DNA of 64,000 nucleotides from Georgenia thermotolerans. Lineage in GTDB: Bacteria; Actinomycetota; Actinomycetes; Actinomycetales; Actinomycetaceae. Shown in pieces: positions 52,535-61,755 of the stretch; positions within the stretch are counted from its first letter, which is position 1; each line of letters starts with the position of its first letter. The DNA is taken from positions 1-64,000 of the forward strand of contig NZ_VUKF01000025.1 in assembly GCF_009193185.1 (NCBI RefSeq), in the 5' to 3' direction. Made by a program: the position numbers and the translations under genes. Under the pieces are notes generated by a model. The model searched no databases and was not told where the DNA came from. It was given only the letters and a program-made list of their open reading frames with translations.

Positions 52535-53550
52535 GCCTCCAGCCTGCCACCGTCGGCGCCGTCGCCGGCACGCGCGCCCGCCCGCTCGACCGCCTCGCGG
52601 TCGTGGCCCGGGGCGCCCGCGGCGCGCACGTCGCCGGCCGTGGGCACGGGGTACTCGCGCACCGGCCCCTCCCCCAGGCCCGCGAGCCGGACGCCGGCGA
52701 AGAGGTCGTCCTCCATGACGGGCTCGACCGGCACCCGGGTGCGCGCCAGCTCGAACTCCTCGTACGGCCAGACCTCGGCCTCGACGTCGCGGGGCACGGC
52801 GAAGAAGAACCCGTCGGGGTCGATCTGGGTGGCGTGGGCCCGCAGCGCGGCGTCGCGCTGGGGGAAGTGCTCCGCGCAGTGCACCCGGGCGGTGGCCCGG
52901 CGCCGGGGGCGGTCCCGGCGCGAGTGCAGCCACCCGTCGAAGGGCGACTCGTAGCCGCGCTCGCGCAGGGCGGCGTCGACCGCCTCGATGCGGGTGATGG
53001 AGAAGGAGACGTCGTAGTAGAGCTTCTCAACCGCCCAGGGCGCGCCGGCCTCGGGGTAGGCCGTCGGGTCGGCGGCGGCGTCGAAGGCGGCCACGGCCAC
53101 CTTGTGGGCCATGATGTGGTCCGGGTGGGGGTAGCCGCCGTTCTCGTCGTAGCAGGTCATCACGTGCGGACGGAACTCGCGGATCTGGCGCACCAGGGCG
53201 CCGACGGTGACGTCGAGCGGCTCGAGCGCGAAGCACCCCTCGGGCAGCGGCGGCAGCGGGTCGCCCTCGGGCAGGCCGGAGTCGACGAAGCCGAGCCAGA
53301 CCTGCTCGACGCCCAGCGCCGCCGCGGCGGCCGCCATCTCCCGGCGCCGGTAGCCGGGCATGTCCCGCAGGATGTCCTCGCGCCCGGCGAGCCGGGGGTT
53401 GAGGATGTCGCCGCGCTCGCCGCCGGTGCAGGTCACGACGCGCACGCGCGCGCCCTCGGCGGCGTAGCGGGCCATCGTCGCCGCCCCCTTGCTCGACTCG
53501 TCGTCGGGATGGGCGTGCACGGCCATGAGGCGTCGCGCGTCGTCGGTCAC
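52531..53550 (-). CDS. mca: Mycothiol S-conjugate amidase
   Basis: 339 aa. Mca cleaves mycothiol S-conjugates of toxins and drugs to a mercapturic acid and GlcN-Ins, and needs zinc. LMAVHAHPDDESSKGAATMA carries the AHPDDE metal motif; GYPHPDHIMAHKVAVAAFDA supplies the second metal His. This gene is diagnostic of mycothiol-using Actinobacteria. GTG 53550 has AAGGAG upstream. The C-terminal 30 residues are low-complexity. Confidence 0.94.
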   Translation of the reverse strand: MTDDARRLMAVHAHPDDESSKGAATMARYAAEGARVRVVTCTGGERGDILNPRLAGREDILRDMPGYRRREMAAAAAALGVEQVWLGFVDSGLPEGDPLPPLPEGCFALEPLDVTVGALVRQIREFRPHVMTCYDENGGYPHPDHIMAHKVAVAAFDAAADPTAYPEAGAPWAVEKLYYDVSFSITRIEAVDAALRERGYESPFDGWLHSRRDRPRRRATARVHCAEHFPQRDAALRAHATQIDPDGFFFAVPRDVEAEVWPYEEFELARTRVPVEPVMEDDLFAGVRLAGLGEGPVREYPVPTAGDVRAAGAPGHDREAVERAGARAGDGADGGRLEA

Positions 53551-53708
53551 TGTGCTCCTTCCGGGGGGCCGCCGCCCCGTGCCGTCGGGACCGGCCGCCG
53601 GGGAGCGTGGCATCGGCGTCGAGAATCCAGGGACAATGGTGGCGCATCGGCGCCCCGATTGCGACCGCCTTCGCGTCGGCGGACGGCGCCGAGAGGAAGG
53701 ACCCGCCC

Positions 53709-54149
53709 GTGCCCAGCACTCCCCCCGCCCCCGGCCCGCGCCCGCCCGCCGGGGTGGATCCGGCCGTCATGGCCGCCCGCTACGGGCGCCCGCGGCAGGG
53801 CCGCCGCGGCGTGATCGTCGCCGCGGTCGTGGCGGCGCTGGTCGTCGTCGCCGCGCTCGTGTGGCAGACGACCACCGCGATGAACCGGACCACGCTGCAC
53901 ACCGAGGACCTGGGGTTCACCGTGCAGGACGCCACCCACGTCACGGTGCGGTTCAACCTGGTCACCGACCCCGGCGCGACCGTGCGCTGCACCCTGACGG
54001 CGCTCAACTCGAAGTTCACCGAGGTCGGCTTCAAGGAGGTCGTGATCGGCCCGGTGAAGGCGGCGCGCACGGCGCACGAGGCGGACGTGACGACGACGGA
54101 GCCGGCGGTGACCGGCAGCGTGAAGTCCTGCGAGGTCCTCCAGCCCTGA
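53709..54149 (+). CDS. DUF4307 membrane protein
   Basis: 146 aa. A Pro-rich N-terminus (PAVMAARYGRPRQGRRG), one membrane helix (GVIVAAVVAALVVVAALVW) and an external beta domain (TVQDATHVTVRFNLVTDPGA, CTLTALNSKFTEVGFKEVV). Counterpart of Rv1081c; function unknown. GTG 53709 with GGAAGGA upstream. Divergent from mca, upstream of greA. Confidence 0.85.
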   Translation: MPSTPPAPGPRPPAGVDPAVMAARYGRPRQGRRGVIVAAVVAALVVVAALVWQTTTAMNRTTLHTEDLGFTVQDATHVTVRFNLVTDPGATVRCTLTALNSKFTEVGFKEVVIGPVKAARTAHEADVTTTEPAVTGSVKSCEVLQP

Positions 54150-54315
54150 GCCGGATCTCACACGGGTGTCGCCGGGGCGCTGGTACACTTGAGCCTTTAC
54201 ACGCCGCCCCGGAGCGGCGCACGAGGTGCGAGCGCCCGGGCGGGACCTTCCCCCCTCTGCCTCGGCCGCCTCGTGCTCTGGCGTCCGGGGCATGACCGTA
54301 TGTGGAGGAGGAGCC

Positions 54316-54801
54316 GTGACACAGACGAGCACCACCTGGCTCACCCAGGACGCGTACAACCGGCTGAAGGACGAGCTCGAGTACCTGACGACCAAGGGCC
54401 GGGCCGAGATCGCCGAGAAGATCGACGCCGCCCGTCAGGAGGGGGACCTCAAGGAGAACGGCGGGTACCACGCCGCCCGTGAGGAGCAGGCCAAGCAGGA
54501 GGCGCGGATCGTCCAGCTCACCGAGCTGCTGCGCCACGCCAGCGTCGGCGAGCCTCCCGCGGACGACGGCATCGTCGAGTCCGGCATGGTGGTGACGGCC
54601 AAGATCGCCGGCAAGGAGCGCACCTTCCTGCTCGGCTCCCGCGAGGCCGCTCCGGGCCTGGACATCGAGGTCTACTCGGAGAGCTCGCCGCTGGGCGCGG
54701 CGCTGGTCGGCCGGAAGTCCGGCGAGACGGTCTCGTACGAGGCGCCGAACGGGTCGCAGATCAAGGTGGAGATCGGCGAGGTCAAACCCTTCCAGGGCTG
54801 A
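54316..54801 (+). CDS. greA: Transcription elongation factor GreA
   Basis: 161 aa. The N-terminal coiled coil (LTQDAYNRLKDELEYLTTKG; DLKENGGYHAAREEQAKQEA with the acidic tip) enters the RNA polymerase secondary channel to rescue backtracked complexes. The C-terminal FKBP-like domain ends NGSQIKVEIGEVKPFQG. GTG 54316 has GGAGGAG. A TACACT -10-like box lies near 54183, but the -35 is not clear. Confidence 0.95.
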   Translation: MTQTSTTWLTQDAYNRLKDELEYLTTKGRAEIAEKIDAARQEGDLKENGGYHAAREEQAKQEARIVQLTELLRHASVGEPPADDGIVESGMVVTAKIAGKERTFLLGSREAAPGLDIEVYSESSPLGAALVGRKSGETVSYEAPNGSQIKVEIGEVKPFQG

Positions 54802-54825
54802 GCCGCACACCGCTCCTCGCACACT

Positions 54826-54862
54826 CGACGGCGGGCCCACCCACGGGGTGGGCCCGCCGTCG
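54826..54862. terminator. Bidirectional terminator between greA and ilvA
   Basis: Perfect 17-bp stem (54826-54842 with 54846-54862) and 3-nt loop, between convergent genes. Confidence 0.8.
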
Positions 54863-54894
54863 TGTTCGGTGCGGCCGCCGCCGGCCGCCGCCCG

Positions 54895-56109
54895 TCAGGG
54901 CCGCAGGATCGTGTACCCGCGGCGGCGCAGGCCGTCGAGGACGGCCGCGCAGTGCTCGGGCCCCTTGGTCTCCAGCTCCACGGAGATCTCCACCTCGTCC
55001 ACGGCCAGCCCGGCCGCGGTGCGGGTGTGCTCGACGCTGACGACGTTCCCCCCGCCCGCCGCCAGCTCGCGCAGCAGCGCCGCGAGGCTGCCCGGCGCGT
55101 CCTGGACGATCACCCGCATCTGCAGGTAGCGCCCGGCCGCCGTCATGCCGTGGCGGATGATGCGCAGCAGCACCAGCGGGTCGACGTTGCCGCCGGAGAG
55201 GATGACGACGACGGGCCCCTCCAGCCCGCCGGGCCGGCCGAGCAGGGCGGCGACGCCGGCCGCGCCCGAGGGCTCGACCACCAGCTTGGCGCGCTCGACG
55301 AGGTAGAGCACCGCGCGGGAGAGCTCCTCCTCGGTGACCGTGCGCACCTCGGCGACGTGCTCGGCGATGATCCCGAACGGCACCTCCCCGGGCAGCGGCA
55401 CGGCGATGCCGTCGGCCATCGTGTGGACGTCGGGGCGGAGCACCGGGTGGCCCTGGGCGAGGGACTCGGGGTAGGTCGCCGCCGCCTCGGCCTGCACGCC
55501 GACGACGGTGATCGTCGGGTCGACGGCGTGGATGGCGGCGGCCACGCCGGCCAGCAGCCCGCCGCCGCCGGTGGGCACGACGACGGTGCGCACGTCGGGG
55601 ACTTGCTCGACGATCTCCAGGCCGATGGTGCCCTGCCCGGTGACGATGTCGGGGTGGTCGTAGGGGTGGATGAGCACCCGGCCGGTGCGGGCCACCTCCT
55701 CCGCGGCGGCGTCGAGCGCGCCGGAGAGGTCCTGCCCGGCGAGGACCACCTCGGCGCCGTACTGCCGGGTGGCGGCGACCTTGGGCAGGGCGGCGTCCAG
55801 CGGCATGAAGATCCGCGCCGAGATGCCCAGCTCGCGGGCGGCCAGCGCCACGCCCTGGGCGTGGTTGCCGGCCGAGGCGGCGACCACGCCGCGGGCCTGC
55901 TCCTCGGCGGTCAGGCGGGCCATGCGCAGGTACGCGCCGCGGACCTTGAACGAGCCGGTGCGCTGGAGGTTCTCCGCCTTGAGGTAGACCGGCACCCCGA
56001 GCAGCCGCCCGAGGGTGGTGGAGGCGTCGACCGGGGTGCGCTGGGCGACGGCCGCGACCACGCGGGCCGCCTCCTGGAAGGTGGCCAGGTCGGCGGTCTG
56101 CTGGGTCAC
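54895..56109 (-). CDS. ilvA: Threonine ammonia-lyase (IlvA), one ACT domain
   Basis: 404 aa. PLP-dependent conversion of threonine to 2-oxobutanoate and ammonia. The PLP Lys is in ENLQRTGSFKVRGAYLRMAR, the phosphate-binding loop is VVPTGGGGLLAGVAAAIHAV, and ILSGGNVDP follows. The C-terminal 75 residues (QMRVIVQDAPGSLAALLREL) are a single ACT domain, as in shorter threonine dehydratases. The GTG at 56109 overlaps the upstream permease stop (GTGA). Confidence 0.95.
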   Translation of the reverse strand: MTQQTADLATFQEAARVVAAVAQRTPVDASTTLGRLLGVPVYLKAENLQRTGSFKVRGAYLRMARLTAEEQARGVVAASAGNHAQGVALAARELGISARIFMPLDAALPKVAATRQYGAEVVLAGQDLSGALDAAAEEVARTGRVLIHPYDHPDIVTGQGTIGLEIVEQVPDVRTVVVPTGGGGLLAGVAAAIHAVDPTITVVGVQAEAAATYPESLAQGHPVLRPDVHTMADGIAVPLPGEVPFGIIAEHVAEVRTVTEEELSRAVLYLVERAKLVVEPSGAAGVAALLGRPGGLEGPVVVILSGGNVDPLVLLRIIRHGMTAAGRYLQMRVIVQDAPGSLAALLRELAAGGGNVVSVEHTRTAAGLAVDEVEISVELETKGPEHCAAVLDGLRRRGYTILRP

Positions 56110-57485
56110 GGCTGCTCGCCGTCCTCCGCGCGCCGGGCCGTGGCCAGGTGGTCGCCCGCGGCGGCGGGCTCGGCGTCGTCGTCCTCGCGGTTGGGGCGGG
56201 CCGGCTCACCGGCCTCGGCGCCGTCGTCCTCCACCTCCCGCTCCCAGGAGGCGGCGATGGCGGCCTCGAGCGCCCCGGGCGGGCCGCCCGGGCGGTGGAT
56301 GTCGGTGGCCAGGTGCGGGTACTTGTCGTGGCCGGTGAAGTAGAGCATCACCGTGTTGACGACCGCGACCAGCGGGACCGCGAACAGCGCGCCGAGGACG
56401 CCGGCGAGGCCGGTGCCCGCCGTGACGGCGAGCAGGATGGCGATGGGGTGCAGCGCCAGCGCGTTGCCCTGCAGCCAGGGCTGGAGGACGTTGCCCTCGA
56501 GCTGCTGCACCGCCAGGACGATCGCGAGCATGATCAGCGCGGTGACCGGGCCCTGGTCCACGAGCGCGACGAGGACGGCGACCGCGCCGGAGATGAAGGC
56601 ACCGACGATCGGGATGAAGGAGAACAGGAAGACCAGGACGCCGATCGGCAGGGCGAGCGGGACGCCGAGGATGAAGGCGCCCAGCGAGATGCCGACGGCG
56701 TCGACGAACGCCACGAGGATCTGGGTGCGGGCGTAGCCGCCCAGGGTCACCCAGCCGCGGATGCCCGCCTCGTTGATCCGCACGCGTGCGCCGCGCGGGG
56801 CCAGGCGCACGAACCACTGCCAGATGCCCCGGCCCTCCTTGAGGAAGAAGAACAGGGCGAAGACGGCGATGACGGCGCCGGTGAGCACGGAGGTCAGCGA
56901 GCCGGTGACGTTGGCGACGCCGGAGACGAGCACGTCGGAGTTCGCCCGCACCTGCTCGCCGATCTGGCCGATCCACTCGTCGATCTGGGCCTCGTCGATG
57001 GCCAGCGGGCCGTCGCTGAGCCAGGTCTGCAGCTGGCCGAGGCCGGCCTTGGCGCTGTCGGCCAGGGCGCCGAAGCCGGAGACGATGGAGTTGCCGGCCA
57101 GGACGAGCAGGAGGGTGACCACCGCCAGCGTCCCGAGGATGGCGGTGAGCGCGGCCAGCGTGCGCGGGAAGTGCAGCGTCCGGCGCAGCCAGGTCGCCAC
57201 CGGCTCGAGCAGCACGGCCACGAGGATCGACGCGAGCATGGCCACGACGATGGTCTGGAAGGTGATCACCAGGTAGCCGATGGCGAGGATCGCCGCGGCG
57301 ATGACGAGCAGCCGCCACGACCACGCCGCCGTCGCCCGCACGGCCCAGGGCACCGCCCCGGCGGGGTCGGTGCGGGTGGACGGCGCGGCGGTGGTCACCC
57401 GGTGGGCGGGCAGGGCGGTGTCGGTCCGATCGCGCGAGGCGAGCCGGGACAACCATCGTGAGTCGGGCATGGGCCTCTCGTTCAT
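56106..57485 (-). CDS. AI-2E family transporter
   Basis: 459 aa with about eight helices in the AI-2E (TqsA/PerM) pattern: LLVIAAAILAIGYLVITFQT near the start, the soluble loop (LQTWLSDGPLAIDEAQIDEW), LGGYARTQILVAFVDAVGIS, and EGNVLQPWLQGNALALHPIA. The C-terminal 60 residues are acidic and variable. Exports or takes up small molecules or ions; the substrate is not known. ATG 57485 used; ATG 57470 has a GAGAGG only 3 nt upstream. It heads the unit with ilvA. Confidence 0.88.
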   Translation of the reverse strand: MNERPMPDSRWLSRLASRDRTDTALPAHRVTTAAPSTRTDPAGAVPWAVRATAAWSWRLLVIAAAILAIGYLVITFQTIVVAMLASILVAVLLEPVATWLRRTLHFPRTLAALTAILGTLAVVTLLLVLAGNSIVSGFGALADSAKAGLGQLQTWLSDGPLAIDEAQIDEWIGQIGEQVRANSDVLVSGVANVTGSLTSVLTGAVIAVFALFFFLKEGRGIWQWFVRLAPRGARVRINEAGIRGWVTLGGYARTQILVAFVDAVGISLGAFILGVPLALPIGVLVFLFSFIPIVGAFISGAVAVLVALVDQGPVTALIMLAIVLAVQQLEGNVLQPWLQGNALALHPIAILLAVTAGTGLAGVLGALFAVPLVAVVNTVMLYFTGHDKYPHLATDIHRPGGPPGALEAAIAASWEREVEDDGAEAGEPARPNREDDDAEPAAAGDHLATARRAEDGEQP

Positions 57486-57713
57486 GAGAAGGAAGCGACG
57501 GGGGTCAGCCTACGGGCCGCGGCCGGAACGGCAGCGCAGCGCGGCGCCGTTCCGGCCGTCGTGCCGGACGTCGCCTCCTGTGCGCACCAGGGCGCGGCGG
57601 GTGCGCGCCAGCGGTCCGCGCCGCGGGGTTCGCGCCGGAGGTGGTCCTGGCGGGAAGATCGCGACGCCATGGCGCGTTGACCCGGACGCAACGGATCTTT
57701 CGGGAGGATGCGC

Positions 57714-58436
57714 ATGTTCGGACTTGGCCGCAGGACCCAGATGGTGAGCGCGGCGGAGGCGCTGCCCGGCCGGCCGCGTCCGGCGTTCACGGTGCCCGAG
57801 ACCCACGAGGTGCTCGGCACGCCGCTGGCCGGACCCTGGCCGGCGGGCACCGAGGTGATGTACGTGGCCATGGGCTGCTTCTGGGGCGCCGAGCGGATCT
57901 TCTGGCGCCAGCCCGGGGTGGTGTCCACCGCCGTGGGCTACCTCGGCGGCTACACGCCCCACCCCACCTACGAGGAGGTGTGCACCGGGCTGACCGGGCA
58001 CACCGAGGCGGTGCAGGTGGCCTACGACCCGGCGCAGACCTCCCCCGAGCTGCTGCTCAAGGCCTTCTGGGAGAACCACGACCCCACCACGCCGAACCGG
58101 CAGGGCAACGACGTCGGCACCCAGTACCGCTCGGGCATCTACGTCACCACCCCGGCGCAGCAGGAGGCGGCCGAGGCGACCAGGGCCGCCTTCCAGCAGG
58201 TCCTCACCGACCACGGGTACGGCACCATCTCCACGGAGATCCGCCCCTTCGCCGACGTCGACGGCGAGCGGGGCGCCGGCCCGTTCTACTACGCCGAGGG
58301 CTACCACCAGCAGTACCTGCACAAGAACCCCAACGGGTACTGCAACCACGGCCCCAACGGCATGACCTGCCCGGTCGGGCTCGTGCGGCAGGACCAGCTA
58401 CCGGCGCAGGTCGACGTCGCGCCGCCTGCCGACTGA
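57714..58436 (+). CDS. msrA: Peptide-methionine (S)-S-oxide reductase MsrA
   Basis: 240 aa. Repairs methionine S-sulfoxide in proteins. The catalytic Cys is in [39 protein letters not shown] and [20 protein letters not shown] are standard, and [15 protein letters not shown] supplies resolving Cys residues. ATG 57714 has GGAGG 6 nt upstream; ATG 57708 would abut the ribosome site. Confidence 0.95.
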   Translation: MFGLGRRTQMVSAAEALPGRPRPAFTVPETHEVLGTPLAGPWPAGTEVMYVAMGCFWGAERIFWRQPGVVSTAVGYLGGYTPHPTYEEVCTGLTGHTEAVQVAYDPAQTSPELLLKAFWENHDPTTPNRQGNDVGTQYRSGIYVTTPAQQEAAEATRAAFQQVLTDHGYGTISTEIRPFADVDGERGAGPFYYAEGYHQQYLHKNPNGYCNHGPNGMTCPVGLVRQDQLPAQVDVAPPAD

Positions 58437-58465
58437 CGAACCGCCCGGAGCGCGTACAGGTGCGG

Positions 58466-58498
58466 GAGCCCCCGGCCGCGTGATGCGGCCGGGGGCTC
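58466..58498. terminator. Bidirectional terminator after msrA
   Basis: Perfect 14-bp stem (58466-58479 with 58485-58498), loop GTGAT, between convergent genes. Confidence 0.75.
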
Positions 58499-58539
58499 TC
58501 GTCCGGGTGCGGCCGTCGCCGACGTCCATGACCACCGGT

Positions 58540-58947
58540 TCAGCCGGCGTCCTGCTCCCCCTCCAGGGCGCGGACCTCCTCCACCACGCTGGTGCCCCGC
58601 TCCGGCCGCGACTCCCACGCCCACGACTCCTCGAGACGCACGCGGCCGTCCGCGAGCACCACGATGCGGCTGTCACACACGCCGTTGGCGGTCGCCCGGT
58701 CGGCATCCAGGTGGGTGTAGCGGAAGTGCAGGTGGTCTCCCTGGCGTGTCCCGACGAGGAAGCCGCGCACGACCTCGCCGCCCGCGTACTCCGCCCAGAC
58801 GACGTCGTCATCCTCCCGGTACCGGAACCGCGTGGCCCCGCCGACCTGTCCCGTCGAGGAGTTGCTCACCCCGGCGAACACCTTGCCGTCCAGGGAGACG
58901 GTTGCCGGGGACGCGGGGGCCGCAGGAGCGTGCGATGTGGTGGTCAC
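58540..58947 (-). CDS. Small beta-barrel-like protein, unknown function
   Basis: 135 aa. The repetitive beta pattern SLDGKVFAGVSNSSTGQVGG, then TRFRYREDDDVVWAEYAGGE and DHLHFRYTHLDADRATANGV is seen in a family often mislabelled N-acetylglutamate synthase; there is no acetyltransferase motif. The C-terminal SWAWESRPERGTSVVEEVRA completes the fold. GTG 58947 is the only reasonable start, with a weak ribosome site. Confidence 0.75.
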   Translation of the reverse strand: MTTTSHAPAAPASPATVSLDGKVFAGVSNSSTGQVGGATRFRYREDDDVVWAEYAGGEVVRGFLVGTRQGDHLHFRYTHLDADRATANGVCDSRIVVLADGRVRLEESWAWESRPERGTSVVEEVRALEGEQDAG

Positions 58948-58997
58948 CGTGGGGACCCTAGCCGGTGCCGGTCTCCCGCCCCGGCGGCACGGCCGGG

Positions 58998-60230
58998 TCA
59001 GGCGGCGTCGCCGTCGTCCCCGGGGCGGCGGAACACGGCGCCGTCGTGCATGACGAAGTCCACGCGGGCGGTCGCCGCGATGTCGTCCAGGGGGTTCCCC
59101 GGCATGGCGACGACGTCGGCGCGGGCGCCGGGGCGCAGGACGCCGATGTCGTCGCGGCCGAGCATCTCGGCCGCGACCGAGGTGGCCGCCCACAGCGCCC
59201 GGAGCTCGCTCAGCCCGGCGGCGACCATCGCCTGGAACTCCAGGATGCCGTGGCTGAACGGGAACATGCCGCAGTCGGTGCCGTAGACGACCCGGGCGCC
59301 GCTCGCCGCGACGAGCCGCTGGGACTGCAGGATCGCCTCGGAGTCGCGGCGGAACTTCCAGACGGCCTGCTCGGGCAGGGTCCCGGCGCGCAGGGCGGCG
59401 AGATCCTCGCGGGTCATCTGCATGGTGGGCACGACGTACACCCCGGCGCGGACAGCCATCTCCAGGCCCTCCTCGTCGATGAGGTAGGCGTGCTCGAGGC
59501 TGCGGGCGCCCGCGCGGACCGCCTGCTTGCACGCCTCGGCCGCACCGGTGTGCACGGCCACGGGCAGGCCCACCAGCCGGGCGGTCGCGCACAGCGCATC
59601 CATCTCGTCGTCCAGCCACGTCACCCGGGCGGGGTCGTCACCGGGGCTGAAGTAGCCGCCGGCGTTGGCGGTCTTGATCCAGTCCGCCCCGCCCGCGTGC
59701 TCGCGGCGAACCAGCCGCCGGATCTCCGCCGCGCCGTCGGCGACGGCGGAGACCGGCAGGTCCCAGCGCGAGCCGTAGAACCCGCCCACGTCGCCGTGGG
59801 CACCCGTGGCGCTGAGAACGTGCCCCGCCACCACCAGCCGGGGCCCTTCGACCACGCCGGCGGCGAGGGCGTCGCGCAGGTCGACGGTCGGAAACTCCGG
59901 GTCCATGGTGCCCAGGTCGCGCAGCGTCGTGAAGCCGTACCGCAGGTACTCCCGGGCGAGGCCCAGGCCCGACAGAACCTTCGTCGCGGTGGACGCCAGC
60001 GTCTGTTGCGCAAGGTTGGCCGCGTCCATGGTCAGGTGCACGTGGGTGTCGATGAACCCGGGGCTGACCGTGCGCTCGGACAGGTCGATCACTTCCGCCC
60101 CGTCCGGGCGGCCCACCGACGGGCCGATCTCGCTGATGACGCCGTCGCGGACCGCGATCTCCGTCCGGCCGCCGAGGTCGGCCGAGACGCCGTCGAACAC
60201 CGCCCCGCACACCAGCACCGAAGCGCTCAC
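58998..60230 (-). CDS. Amidohydrolase family metal-dependent hydrolase
   Basis: 410 aa. An N-terminal beta sandwich (SVLVCGAVFDGVSADLGGRT) leads into SPGFIDTHVHLTMDAANLAQ (HxH metal pair). WIKTANAGGYF has the candidate carbamylated Lys, VAVHTGAAEACK and SLEHAYLIDEEG the next two His, and VYGTDCGMFPFSHG the catalytic Asp. This matches the imidazolonepropionase/prolidase-like branch; substrate unknown. GTG 60230 gives the natural N-terminus, but GTG 60239 has better GGAGG spacing. Confidence 0.88.
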   Translation of the reverse strand: MSASVLVCGAVFDGVSADLGGRTEIAVRDGVISEIGPSVGRPDGAEVIDLSERTVSPGFIDTHVHLTMDAANLAQQTLASTATKVLSGLGLAREYLRYGFTTLRDLGTMDPEFPTVDLRDALAAGVVEGPRLVVAGHVLSATGAHGDVGGFYGSRWDLPVSAVADGAAEIRRLVRREHAGGADWIKTANAGGYFSPGDDPARVTWLDDEMDALCATARLVGLPVAVHTGAAEACKQAVRAGARSLEHAYLIDEEGLEMAVRAGVYVVPTMQMTREDLAALRAGTLPEQAVWKFRRDSEAILQSQRLVAASGARVVYGTDCGMFPFSHGILEFQAMVAAGLSELRALWAATSVAAEMLGRDDIGVLRPGARADVVAMPGNPLDDIAATARVDFVMHDGAVFRRPGDDGDAA

Positions 60231-60398
60231 GACCTCCACTGTCCTCCGCGGCGGCGACCGGCACATCTCGCACGGTCCGGCGGGCCGGCCGCCCGCTCGT
60301 ACCCCGTGACGGACCGGCGGCCGGGCGCGCAGCCGCGCCCGGCACGCACGTAGGGTGAACGCAGCCCCGGCGCCGTCGGGCACGACAGAGAGGACGCC

Positions 60399-60800
60399 AT
60401 GACCGAGCTCCCCACCGCCAGCGGCGGCTTCGGCCACAAGCCCGCGCTCACCTTCCCCGCCACCCCCGCCCCCGAGGGCCTGCAGGTGCAGGTGCTCGAG
60501 CAGGGCGACGGCGACACCGTCCAGGCGGGCGACACCATCGTCGTCAACTACCTCGGGCAGACCTGGGGCGGGCAGGTCTTCGACAACTCCTACGACCGCG
60601 GCAGCACGATCTCCTTCCCGATCGGCATGGGCGTGGTCATCGGCGGCTGGGACGACGGCCTCGTGGGCCAGCAGATCGGCTCGCGGGTGCTGCTCTCCAT
60701 CCCGCCGGAGCACGGCTACGGCCCCAACGGGGTGCCGCAGGCCGGGATCGGCGGCGACGACACGCTCGTCTTCGTCGTCGACGTGGTCGGCGTGGAGTAG
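60399..60800 (+). CDS. FKBP-type peptidyl-prolyl cis-trans isomerase
   Basis: 133 aa. QAGDTIVVNYLGQTWGGQVF, then DNSYDRGSTISFPIGMGVVI and GGWDDGLVGQQIGSRVLLSI are the FKBP active-site strands, with PPEHGYGPNG following. No signal peptide, so it is cytoplasmic. Divergent from the amidohydrolase. Confidence 0.95.
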   Translation: MTELPTASGGFGHKPALTFPATPAPEGLQVQVLEQGDGDTVQAGDTIVVNYLGQTWGGQVFDNSYDRGSTISFPIGMGVVIGGWDDGLVGQQIGSRVLLSIPPEHGYGPNGVPQAGIGGDDTLVFVVDVVGVE

Positions 60801-60817
60801 CCCTCCCCCACACGAAG

Positions 60818-60849
60818 CGGCGGCCCGCCCCCGAGGGGGCGGGCCGCCG
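60818..60849. terminator. Bidirectional terminator after the FKBP gene
   Basis: Perfect 15-bp stem (60818-60832 with 60835-60849), between convergent genes. Confidence 0.75.
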
Positions 60850-60867
60850 TCGTTCCGGGGTTCCGGG

Positions 60868-61755
60868 TCAGTCGCTGCCGCGCAGGATGGCGAGCAGGCG
60901 CAGGAACTCGATGTACAGCCACACCAGCGTCACCGCCAGGCCGAAGGCGGCCGACCAGGCGAAGCGGCCGGGGATGCCCGCCTCGACGCCGCGCTTGATG
61001 GCGTCGAAGTCCATGATCAGGCAGATCGCGGCGAGGCCGACGGCGAAGACGCCGAGCAGGACGCCCAGCGGGATGCCGAAGATCTCGACGCCGGTGCGCA
61101 GGCCCCACGGGTCGGTGGAGGCACCGGTGATCATCAGGACGACGTTGACGAGGGAGAACAGCGCGTAGCCGACCAGGGCGATGAGCACGAACCGGGTGAG
61201 CTTGGGCGTGACGCGGACCTTGCCGGAGGTGAAGAGGAACAGCGCCGCGACGAAGGTCGCCACGGTGCCGAGCACCGCCTGCAGGACGATGCCGCCGTAC
61301 GTCGCCTCGAACACGGCGGAGATCCCGCCCAGGAACAGGCCCTCGGCGGCGGCGTAGGCGAGGATCAGCGCCCGGCTCGGCTCCCGCTTGAAGGCGTTGA
61401 CCAGACCCAGGACGAGCCCGACGATCGCGCCGCCGAAGGTCAGCAGCGGGTTGGCGCCGAGCACGAAGCCGTTGAGCAGGCCGAACGCGACGATGACGCC
61501 CAGGACGACGCCGGTCTTGACGATGACGTCGTCGTAGGTCATCCGGCCGGTCTCGGCCGGCGCGGCGGAGGGGGCGCGGTAGGCGCGCTCGAGGTCCTCG
61601 ATCCCCGTCGGCTGGTACCCCTGCTGGGCGGCGGACGGCGCGGCGTAGGTCGTGCCGGCACCCGGGGTGTAGCCCGGGTAGGTCGGGTAGCCGTTCGGCG
61701 TGCGCTGGGCGCGCTCGCCGAAGTACGGACTCTTCTCGAAGACGGGGTTGCTCAC
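60868..61755 (-). CDS. Bax inhibitor-1 / YccA family membrane protein
   Basis: 295 aa. A Tyr/Gly/Pro-rich cytoplasmic N-terminus (NGYPTYPGYTPGAGTTYAAP) precedes seven helices of the BI-1 family, ending LAAICLIMDFDAIKRGVEAG and FAWSAAFGLAVTLVWLYIEF with the paired Asp of the proposed pH/Ca sensor. GTG 61755 has AGGAGGAAGC upstream. Function in bacteria is unsettled. Confidence 0.92.
   Translation of the reverse strand: MSNPVFEKSPYFGERAQRTPNGYPTYPGYTPGAGTTYAAPSAAQQGYQPTGIEDLERAYRAPSAAPAETGRMTYDDVIVKTGVVLGVIVAFGLLNGFVLGANPLLTFGGAIVGLVLGLVNAFKREPSRALILAYAAAEGLFLGGISAVFEATYGGIVLQAVLGTVATFVAALFLFTSGKVRVTPKLTRFVLIALVGYALFSLVNVVLMITGASTDPWGLRTGVEIFGIPLGVLLGVFAVGLAAICLIMDFDAIKRGVEAGIPGRFAWSAAFGLAVTLVWLYIEFLRLLAILRGSD

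Noticed and set aside
58540-58947. N-acetylglutamate synthase
   Set aside because: No GNAT acetyl-CoA motif; the name is a common misannotation of this beta-rich family.
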